The position numbers and the translations under genes were made by a program. The notes beneath the pieces are model-generated. The model ran no database searches. It saw only the letters and a list, made by a program, of their open reading frames with translations, and was not told the DNA's origin. From an uncultured bacterium (GTDB lineage: Bacteria > Cyanobacteriota > Vampirovibrionia > Gastranaerophilales > Gastranaerophilaceae): DNA of 47,134 nt. Below are positions 40,628 through 47,134 of the stretch, in pieces; position 1 is the stretch's first letter, and each line of letters opens with the position of its first letter. The stretch spans positions 1 through 47,134 of the forward strand of contig CADBFN010000012.1 of NCBI GenBank assembly GCA_902794035.1, in the 5' to 3' direction.

Positions 40628-42250
40628 ATGAGCAACCTGCAATTACAAAACGATATTGAAAAATTATTAGAGATTTTGCCTGATAAAATCAACAGGTGTG
40701 TTGAACCGGCAATGTTGGATGATGCAATTGAAATTGTTTTAGATTTGGGCAGAGTTCCGGAGATTCGTCATTCCGATGGTTCTATAGTTTATTTACAAAC
40801 TGATTTGGTAAATGATTCTGATATTGAATACATTACTTCAAGAGTTCAGGAATTTACATCTGACAACCGTTCAGGTATTGCAGGAACTTTGCACAGAATC
40901 AGTGCTATTCGCAACAGGCAGGGTAAAGTGGTTGGTCTTACCTGCCGTATTGGTCGTGTTGTAACAGGGACAATATCTTGTATCAAAGATATTTGTCTGC
41001 AAAATAAGAGCATACTTTTCCTTGGAAGACCGGGAGTTGGTAAAACTACTAAATTGAGAGAAATTTCAAGACTTGTTGCTGACGAGTTGGCAAAGCGTGT
41101 TGTTATTGTTGATACGTCAAATGAAATTGCAGGAGATGGAGATGTTCCGCATCCTGCGGTTGGCCATGCAAGAAGAATGCAGGTGCGTCAGCCTGAATAT
41201 CAAAAGGATGTTATGATAGAAGCAGTTGAAAACCATACTCCTGAGGTTATTATTGTTGATGAAATAGGTACCGAAGAGGAAGCTCAGGCTGCCCGTACAA
41301 TCGCAGAACGTGGTGTTATGCTGATTGCTACTGCTCATGGTAATACATTGGAAAATCTTATAAAAAACCCTACATTATCCGATTTGGTCGGAGGAATTCA
41401 ATCGGTTACTCTGGGTGATGATGAAGCCAAAAGGCGTTCTTCTCAAAAAACTGTTCTTGAAAGAGAAAAACAGCCTACTTTTGATATAGTTATTGAAATT
41501 CTTGACAGAAATACATTAGCCGTATATAAAGATACAGCAGAAGCGGTAGATTATATTTTGAGAGGATGGCCAATTAAGCCTGAGATTAGAAAAGTTGATA
41601 AAACTTATGAATTTACCGCTCCTGCACCGATATCTGTGTCCAAAACACCAAATGTATTTGATAAAATTAATTTACTTGATAAAACTATTGAACATCCTGA
41701 AAGTCTTAAGTTTTCTTTTTCAAGGCAAAAGTATGTTGAAGAGGTAAAAAATTACAAAAAAATATATCTTTATGCCGTATCAAGAAGTATTGCCGAAAAA
41801 GTTATTGAACGGCTTGACCTGAATGCCGAAATTACAAGAAACATTGATGATGCTGATATAGTAATTGCACACAAAAACTTTGTAAAAGGTGGAGCTAAAG
41901 TTCTATCAACTGCTGAAAAAGACAGATTACAAATCTTTTATGTAAAAACAAATTCTATGGCACAGATTCAAAAAATAATTAAGCAGGCTCTTGATGTTGC
42001 AGAATTAAATGAAAAACAATCATTTTATGACGTTACCGAAAGTGCGTTAGATGAAGCAAAGGCTGCTATTGAAAAAATCTTGTCAGGTGATGTAAAAGAC
42101 ATTGAATTGAAACCTCAAAATCAGCAGATAAGAAAATTGCAACACGAATTGGCTGAACAGCATAATCTTGATTCTACTTCAATCGGAGAAGGCGAAAACA
42201 GACGTTTGCGTTTAAGGATTGTTGGTGGAACTGATTTTGAAAATAAATAA
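40628..42250 (+). CDS. Ycf45-type AAA ATPase with R3H domain
   Basis: The 540-residue protein matches the cyanobacterial/plastid Ycf45 family, related to SpoIIIAA-type secretion ATPases. The Walker A motif is GRPGVGKT (133-140), followed by VVIVDTSNEIAGDGDVPH, the Walker B segment PEVIIVDEIGTEEEAQAARTI and LIATAHGN. A middle domain follows (YAVSRSIAEKVIERL onwards), and the last ~70 residues form an R3H single-strand nucleic-acid-binding domain (RKLQHELAEQHNLDSTSIGEG). I use the ATG at 40628, since AAAGGTGG is well spaced to it and too close to the upstream GTG. The role is unknown; its presence links the genome to Cyanobacteriota. Confidence 0.88.
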   Translation: MSNLQLQNDIEKLLEILPDKINRCVEPAMLDDAIEIVLDLGRVPEIRHSDGSIVYLQTDLVNDSDIEYITSRVQEFTSDNRSGIAGTLHRISAIRNRQGKVVGLTCRIGRVVTGTISCIKDICLQNKSILFLGRPGVGKTTKLREISRLVADELAKRVVIVDTSNEIAGDGDVPHPAVGHARRMQVRQPEYQKDVMIEAVENHTPEVIIVDEIGTEEEAQAARTIAERGVMLIATAHGNTLENLIKNPTLSDLVGGIQSVTLGDDEAKRRSSQKTVLEREKQPTFDIVIEILDRNTLAVYKDTAEAVDYILRGWPIKPEIRKVDKTYEFTAPAPISVSKTPNVFDKINLLDKTIEHPESLKFSFSRQKYVEEVKNYKKIYLYAVSRSIAEKVIERLDLNAEITRNIDDADIVIAHKNFVKGGAKVLSTAEKDRLQIFYVKTNSMAQIQKIIKQALDVAELNEKQSFYDVTESALDEAKAAIEKILSGDVKDIELKPQNQQIRKLQHELAEQHNLDSTSIGEGENRRLRLRIVGGTDFENK

Positions 42251-42279
42251 AAAAATAAATTACATTTACTCATAAGTTT

Positions 42280-42339
42280 GAACCCCTTTTTAAAGACATA
42301 GAAATTACGTCATTCTTGCTGTACTTTATTAAGGGGTTC
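42280..42339. repeat. Inverted repeat between convergent genes
   Basis: GAACCCCTT (42280-42288) and AAGGGGTTC (42331-42339) are exact complements, extended by TAAAG/CTTTA, with a long loop. It probably serves as a terminator or mRNA 3' structure for the convergent genes. Confidence 0.5.
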
Positions 42340-42357
42340 CCGTTTTATGATGTAATA

Positions 42358-43521
42358 TTAAATTGCTAAGATAATGTTTGTAATGTTTTCATCAGAAATA
42401 TTTTCAAGTGCGTTTTCTTTGTCTTGTGGAGTTAAATCTCCTAATTTTTTTAGAATTTCTATTGCTTTCAAAACTATTGTCTGATTATCTGAGAATAGTA
42501 ATTGGCGAACCTTTTCAGGATTGTTTGTAAATTCTAAAGCGGTATAAATAAACAGGCTGTTTGGAGTTAGTTCTTCCTGCGCTATTTTAGATAAATTTTC
42601 GGTGTCTAATCCTGATAATAATTCTTTTATTGCCTGAATTTCCTGTTTTGTTTCTTTGCCTTCATCAAACATGTATTCATCATTTTCTGTCAGGGTTTCA
42701 AATTTATCTATTGCATTCAGTAGTATAACCCCAATTTGCGAAGTTACATTTCCGTTTATCAAACTGTCAAAAATTTCATATAATTCATAGTCAAATACCT
42801 GAGCAAGTGAACTGACTTCCCCCAAACCATTGATAATAAGGTTTAAAATAAACAATCCGTCAGGTCGTTTTATAATCTCATTCAATGGTATCAGGTAAGG
42901 AATTTCTGCAGCAATATGTTCTCCGAATGATGAATATTTTGCTGCTTGTATTAGTTCATTTATGCAGGATTTATCGCCATAAGAAACAAGAAATTTTGCG
43001 CCTTCAAGTTGTTCAAATTCATCATCAGATTTCAATTTGGTGAGTGCATTGTTATATAATTCTTTGTCTCCAAATTTTGCCAATGCAGTGATGCAATTTG
43101 AACTTAAAAAGGAATCTTCACTAAGTGCATATTTTTTTAAAAATTCTAAAGCCAAAGTATCTTTAATAACTGAAAAATATTTTGCGCAGTAGGTTTTTTC
43201 GCTAATTGTGCCATTTTCAAGCAAATCAAGCATAGTATCTGTCAAATCTTCATCAGCATATTTTGAAAGTGTATTTACAATAAAATCTTCATATGACGGA
43301 GAATAGTATTTTAATAATTGTATCAGATTTGTATAATTATCTTTGTTACATACTTTTTCTAATCTGTCCGATACATTTTGTTTAATAAAATCGTATAAAT
43401 AATCATCTTTTTCGACAAGTTCTTTGAACAGACCGCTATCAGGCGTATTGATAAGACTATAAGCTACGGGTTCAAAATCTTTGGGATTTTTACCCGTTAA
43501 TTTTTTAAGGTTCTCAGACAT
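42358..43521 (-). CDS. HEAT-like helical-repeat protein
   Basis: The 387-residue protein is a series of short helix pairs with the leucine/alanine spacing of HEAT-like repeats (for example SSNCITALAKFGDKELYNNA and IVLKAIEILKKLGDLTPQDK). Such solenoids are protein-binding scaffolds. It has no enzyme motif, signal or membrane segment. A weak GGGGCA lies before the ATG. It follows the SLOG-domain gene by 26 nt on the same strand, so the two may work together. Confidence 0.78.
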   Translation of the reverse strand: MSENLKKLTGKNPKDFEPVAYSLINTPDSGLFKELVEKDDYLYDFIKQNVSDRLEKVCNKDNYTNLIQLLKYYSPSYEDFIVNTLSKYADEDLTDTMLDLLENGTISEKTYCAKYFSVIKDTLALEFLKKYALSEDSFLSSNCITALAKFGDKELYNNALTKLKSDDEFEQLEGAKFLVSYGDKSCINELIQAAKYSSFGEHIAAEIPYLIPLNEIIKRPDGLFILNLIINGLGEVSSLAQVFDYELYEIFDSLINGNVTSQIGVILLNAIDKFETLTENDEYMFDEGKETKQEIQAIKELLSGLDTENLSKIAQEELTPNSLFIYTALEFTNNPEKVRQLLFSDNQTIVLKAIEILKKLGDLTPQDKENALENISDENITNIILAI

Positions 43522-43547
43522 AAATGTGCCCCAATATATAAATCAAA

Positions 43548-44144
43548 TTAATCCAAATAAAATACCGTAATAACTTTATGTCCTTCTTCGGCATATTTTA
43601 CGGCATTGTATAATGTTTTACTTGTATGTGACAAGAAACAAATTAATTGATTACATTCATCAATAATTTCTCGGTTGCAAACTCTTGACGCATCTGCTAA
43701 TGTCATCATAGCTCGGTCAGAATGTTCAATTATATTCGGAACTCCTATTAATTGATCCTGAACATCACTTGGTTGCTGTCCGATTGTTTGTGGTAATATT
43801 ACACTCAGTTTTTCAGGATTTGCTTTCATCGCTCCGCGAATTGCCGCAGCATTTGTACCTGACGAGCCACCTGATGTTATAATTGTATTTCCTTGCATTA
43901 CAAGTGCGGTTGCAAGAGTTTCTATCATTTGCTGGTGAGTAATAGGAAGATTACGGCTTCCGATGATAGCTATTTTTTTAGCTGATTGTTTAATTGTTGC
44001 CAATTCCATTGCAAGTTCATCAACTGTGTTTGGAGAATCTGCTTTAACTGTATCCATATCATCAATTGGTACTACAATTGAACTTTCCTGATTTTCTTTC
44101 TTTTCATCCGAACTCATTAAAATTCCCATCTCACTTTCTGTCAT
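43548..44144 (-). CDS. SLOG/DprA-like Rossmann-fold protein
   Basis: The 198-residue protein has an acidic disordered first 50 residues, then a Rossmann-like domain: KKIAIIGSRNLPITHQQM, TIITSGGSSGTNAAAIRGAM and a late EIIDECNQLICFLS. The GSR and GGSSGTN loops resemble the nucleotide-binding SLOG fold of DprA/Smf and LOG proteins, but the DprA C-terminal domain is missing. It could bind a nucleotide ligand or single-stranded DNA. AGGTGA precedes the ATG. It diverges from the helicase gene. Confidence 0.75.
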   Translation of the reverse strand: MTESEMGILMSSDEKKENQESSIVVPIDDMDTVKADSPNTVDELAMELATIKQSAKKIAIIGSRNLPITHQQMIETLATALVMQGNTIITSGGSSGTNAAAIRGAMKANPEKLSVILPQTIGQQPSDVQDQLIGVPNIIEHSDRAMMTLADASRVCNREIIDECNQLICFLSHTSKTLYNAVKYAEEGHKVITVFYLD

Positions 44145-44227
44145 TTTCTTTCACCTTTACATTGATTAATTATATTTTTCAAATATGCTATAAGTATAGC
44201 ATATTTTTTTTGATTTGGGAAGAGGTC

Positions 44228-46720
44228 ATGGTAAATCTGTTAGAAAACTTGAATAAAGAGCAGGCTCAGGCGGTTCAGACAACGCAGGGTGCTATGCTGA
44301 TTTTGGCAGGTGCAGGTTCAGGCAAAACCAAAGTTTTAACAACCCGTATTGCCTATATGATTGAAAATGGAGTAAAACCCTGGAATATTCTTGCTGTTAC
44401 ATTCACAAATAAAGCTGCAAAAGAAATGAAAGAGCGTATCGGCCGTATCATTGGTGAAGATAAAGTAAAATCTATGTGGGTAGGGACTTTTCATGGTATC
44501 TGCGGCAGAATTTTACGAGAAAATATTGATAAATATAATACCTCTACCGGTAAAAAATTAGATAAAAATTTCACAATTTATGATGACTCTGATACTAACC
44601 AAATAATAACAAGAATCATAAAAAAAATGAATTTGGATGAAAAAATCTATGCAACAAAGCTTGTCAAATCTATTATTTCAAACGCTAAAAATAAAATGCA
44701 GGATTCGGATATGTTGTTTAGAATGTCCAGAGATTACAAAGGACAAAAGATTGCATCTGTATATGAAGAATACGAAAAGGCTTTAAATGCGAATAATGCT
44801 ATTGATTTTGATGACATGCTTATGCTTAGTGTAAGGCTTTTAGAACAAAATCAGGAGGTCAGACAAAAATATTTTGAGAAATTTCAGCATATTTTGGTTG
44901 ATGAATATCAGGATACAAATTTGGCTCAGTATAAACTTGTGAATATGCTTTATACAAATATGAGTCAGGATGTGCCTGCTGAACGTTCATTATGTGTTGT
45001 CGGAGATGTAGATCAGTCAATTTATTCATGGCGTGGCGCTGATTTTAAAATAATATTGAATTTTCAGCATGATTATAAAGATGTAAAGGTTATCAAGCTT
45101 GAACAAAATTATCGTTCAACCGCAAATATTTTGAATGCTGCCAATGCTGTTATTGAAAACAATGAACAAAGAGTTGATAAGGTTCTTTATTCTAACTTGG
45201 GTGAAGGGGACAAATTAAGCTATTATATTGCGGCAGATGAAAATGATGAGGCAAATTATATATCGCGTAATATAAAGAAAAATGCGTATGGAAATTACAA
45301 TCAGTTTGCGATATTATACCGCACAAATAATCAGTCAAGAGCTTTGGAAGAAGCTTGTATGGCAAGCGGAATTCCTTATCGTATTTATGGCGGTATAAAA
45401 TTTTATGACCGAGCCGAAGTTAAAGATATTCTGGCTTATTTGAAATTAATCAATAATACAAATGATTCACAGTGTTTAAGAAGAATAATTAATGTTCCAA
45501 AGCGCGGAATTGGTGATACAACTATGAAACATTTATCTGATTTTGCAAACGAGCGTGATATAAGTCTTTATGATGCGATAAAAATTTGCGATGAATGTGA
45601 AAGTATTAATTCTAAAACTTGCTCAAAACTGAAAGATTTTGCAACTTTTATTTATAAATGCTCTCAGGCTGTCAGCTCTTATTCTTTAAAGGACTTTATG
45701 TCGTTATTAATTGAAAAAACTGATTATTTATCCTATTTACAGGATACTTATAAGGATTCCGAGGAATATAATGATCATAAAGGCAATTTGCAGGAACTTA
45801 TAAATGTTGCTGAAGAATTCAAACCGGAGGATGAAACAGAAACTTTATCGGAATTTTTGCAGCAGGTCGCATTGGTATCAGATTTAGATTCTTTGGATGA
45901 AGAATCAAACAATGTCACTTTAATGACTTTGCATGCTGCAAAAGGGCTTGAATTTCCGACTGTTTTTATCGCCGGTATGGATGAAGGTATTTTCCCGAGT
46001 CAAAGAACACTCAATACTCCTTCTGAAATAGAAGAAGAACGCAGATTGATGTACGTTGGTATTACGCGGGCAAAAGAAAAATTATTTTTAATATCGTCTA
46101 AACGAAGACAAACCTGGGGAGAATACAGATATTATAACCCGTCAAGATTTATAGAAGAAATTCCGAAAAATCTGATAGAATCTTTTGAATCAGACAATAC
46201 AGGAGAAAATTATTCAACCTTCAGAAGTGCGGTTTCTAAAGCAAAATCTTATTCAAGTTCCTCAATTTCAACGAGCCCTGATGGTTATGTTCGTCCTTCT
46301 GCGGGTTTTGGTGCAAATTTTGTAGCCCCTCAAAAACGTGGATTATCTTATCATAAACAATCTTTAAACAGAACCCCGCAAAAGACAATAGTTGTAAAAT
46401 CGGCTGTGAATAAGAAAAAAGAAGAAGAAAAATTAAAGGCTTTTTTTGCAGATAATAAGATCAAACGTATGGCAGATGAACGCAGAGCAAGACTTGCACA
46501 GGAACAGGAAGATGCTAAAAAGAAGGAGCAAGAGCGAATAAATGCTCAGACTGTGACAGAAGTCTATGAAGTAGGACAGCGTGTTTTTCATCAACAAATG
46601 GGTATAGGGCATATTACTAATGTAATGAATTTGGGTGAAAGTGTTATGTACACCATAGATTTTGGTAAAGCAGGCAAAAAAGCTATGGATGCTTCTTATG
46701 CCAAATTAAAGAAGTTTTAA
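44228..46720 (+). CDS. pcrA: ATP-dependent DNA helicase PcrA/UvrD
   Basis: Superfamily 1A 3'-5' helicase of repair and replication. The 830-residue protein opens MVNLLENLNKEQAQAVQTTQ, with Walker A AGAGSGKT (27-34), TFTNKAAKEMKERI, the Walker B VDEYQDTN, VGDVDQSIYSWRGA, QNYRS and LMTLHAAKGLEFPTVF motifs. The C-terminal end (VGQRVFHQQMGIGHITNVM to KLKKF) is the Tudor-like domain of PcrA that contacts RNA polymerase. The segment of about 670-770 is a Ser/Lys-rich linker. The start at 44228 follows AAGAGG; a longer in-frame start would cross the opposing gene. Confidence 0.95.
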   Translation: MVNLLENLNKEQAQAVQTTQGAMLILAGAGSGKTKVLTTRIAYMIENGVKPWNILAVTFTNKAAKEMKERIGRIIGEDKVKSMWVGTFHGICGRILRENIDKYNTSTGKKLDKNFTIYDDSDTNQIITRIIKKMNLDEKIYATKLVKSIISNAKNKMQDSDMLFRMSRDYKGQKIASVYEEYEKALNANNAIDFDDMLMLSVRLLEQNQEVRQKYFEKFQHILVDEYQDTNLAQYKLVNMLYTNMSQDVPAERSLCVVGDVDQSIYSWRGADFKIILNFQHDYKDVKVIKLEQNYRSTANILNAANAVIENNEQRVDKVLYSNLGEGDKLSYYIAADENDEANYISRNIKKNAYGNYNQFAILYRTNNQSRALEEACMASGIPYRIYGGIKFYDRAEVKDILAYLKLINNTNDSQCLRRIINVPKRGIGDTTMKHLSDFANERDISLYDAIKICDECESINSKTCSKLKDFATFIYKCSQAVSSYSLKDFMSLLIEKTDYLSYLQDTYKDSEEYNDHKGNLQELINVAEEFKPEDETETLSEFLQQVALVSDLDSLDEESNNVTLMTLHAAKGLEFPTVFIAGMDEGIFPSQRTLNTPSEIEEERRLMYVGITRAKEKLFLISSKRRQTWGEYRYYNPSRFIEEIPKNLIESFESDNTGENYSTFRSAVSKAKSYSSSSISTSPDGYVRPSAGFGANFVAPQKRGLSYHKQSLNRTPQKTIVVKSAVNKKKEEEKLKAFFADNKIKRMADERRARLAQEQEDAKKKEQERINAQTVTEVYEVGQRVFHQQMGIGHITNVMNLGESVMYTIDFGKAGKKAMDASYAKLKKF

Positions 46721-46803
46721 GTTATGCTTTATATCTTGACAAAAGCCTAAAAAAAATGAATAATTAATAATACGGAATTAAAAATAGAGAGGATAATTAA
46801 AAT

Positions 46804-47134
46804 ATGTTAAAAAGCAGTAATAGCAAGCGTTTCAACCTCGGGGGGGGGGTAAAAGCCTCTCATAACAATGGTTTCTGCGATTTCGCAAGCCGTCATTCTG
46901 AACAACTCGTGCCGGAAGATTTTACCAAAAATTTTGTCATTCTGAACTTTACAAAGCGAAGCACCGCAACGAAGCGAGGATGCCTGAGCCTGTATGCATT
47001 GGAGCGCAGCGAGTCGCTGTTTCAGAATCTTAAAATTTTTGGCTTGTTTCATGTTGTTTCAGAATCTATCAATTTGATTAATCAAAATGACATTTCAAAT
47101 GTAACCCGTCATTCTGAGCGTAGCGAAGAATCTC
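46804..47134 (+). CDS. Open reading frame crossing a G10 tract and repeats, cut by the window end
   Basis: GAGAGGAT sits 10-17 nt before an ATG, and 110 codons follow without a stop to the window edge. The peptide begins MLKSSNSKRFNLGGGVKASH, where GGG is encoded within a run of ten G (46840-46849). It then contains RHSEQ and finally RHSERSEES, the peptide reading of a well-known dispersed bacterial repeat (GTCATTCTGAGCG). In this lineage I recall pilin-like proteins whose leaders carry such repeats before an FTLAEVLITL-type segment; that segment would lie outside the window, so this is a guess. A spurious frame through a repeat is the alternative. Confidence 0.4.
   Translation, partial: MLKSSNSKRFNLGGGVKASHNNGFCDFASRHSEQLVPEDFTKNFVILNFTKRSTATKRGCLSLYALERSESLFQNLKIFGLFHVVSESINLINQNDISNVTRHSERSEES
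46890..47134. repeat. Dispersed G+C-richer repeat copies (GTCATTCTGA family)
   Basis: GTCATTCTGAAC occurs near 46892 and 46937, and GTCATTCTGAGCG near 47109. TTTCAGAATCT occurs twice near 47020 and 47058 and partly reverse-complements the same core. The composition is unlike the genes, and the cluster runs off the window. Confidence 0.65.

Noticed and set aside
46807-47052. 81-codon minus-strand frame in the right-edge repeats
   Set aside because: It lies across dispersed repeats, has no ribosome-binding site and conflicts with the better-supported plus-strand frame from 46804.

Overview
The window is AT-rich, densely coded DNA that I read as a gut member of the Gastranaerophilales (Melainabacteria/Vampirovibrionia, the non-photosynthetic sister lineage of Cyanobacteria). 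The evidence is a Ycf45-type ATPase with an R3H domain (40628-42250), a family otherwise known from cyanobacteria and plastids; a full peptidoglycan-synthesis block; a HydE-type radical SAM enzyme pointing to fermentative [FeFe]-hydrogenase metabolism; and several long proteins with no familiar family, of the kind I associate with this lineage. The assignment comes from reading the sequence, not from a search. Both ends (about 1-450 and 46840-47134) are richer in G+C and repeat-like, which would fit a contig broken at repeats.

Layout. 1-677: structured, apparently non-coding. 678-1072: two tiny genes, one a ribbon-helix-helix regulator. 1213-4041: ribD, a metallo-beta-lactamase-fold hydrolase and a glutathione-synthetase-like ATP-grasp enzyme. 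4115-8661: two unfamiliar proteins in divergent orientation and a zinc metallopeptidase. 8663-11746: a minus-strand operon yebC - diguanylate cyclase - tsaE - tsaB. 11899-14931: omega-like protein, purine nucleoside phosphorylase, a family-4 uracil-DNA glycosylase and an M16 peptidase. 15071-18530: a large two-lobed M16 peptidase and an unknown protein that share an N-terminal leader motif with the metallopeptidase at 6937. 18517-24449: murF-mraY-murD-ftsW-murG, a tightly overlapping partial dcw cluster. 24631-25273: rplU-rpmA. 25335-27370: small proteins, RqcP and a secreted phosphoesterase. 27371-29626: L10 leader, rplJ, rplL and then two membrane-anchored proteins carrying copies of the L7/L12 C-terminal domain. 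29698-36970: winged-helix protein, hydE, an unusual aquaporin, ilvC, a YhaM-like HD protein, an orphan histidine kinase, gdhA and a Xre regulator. 37163-46720: a poly-serine protein, a phospholipase-D-superfamily protein, the Ycf45-like ATPase, a HEAT-like protein, a SLOG/DprA-like protein and a PcrA helicase. 46804-end: a reading frame that starts behind a good ribosome-binding site, carries a G10 tract and runs through a repeat off the window.

The most interesting signals are: (1) the tandem L7/L12-CTD membrane proteins downstream of rplJL; (2) a shared N-terminal leader (M-x-[IM]-I-x-N then SFxG/SFxQ) on three otherwise unrelated proteins that lack Sec signals; (3) a protein built like flagellin (helical conserved ends, variable middle); (4) four genes whose -10 box lies exactly 6 nt before the start codon, predicting leaderless mRNAs; and (5) convergent gene pairs with no space for a terminator.
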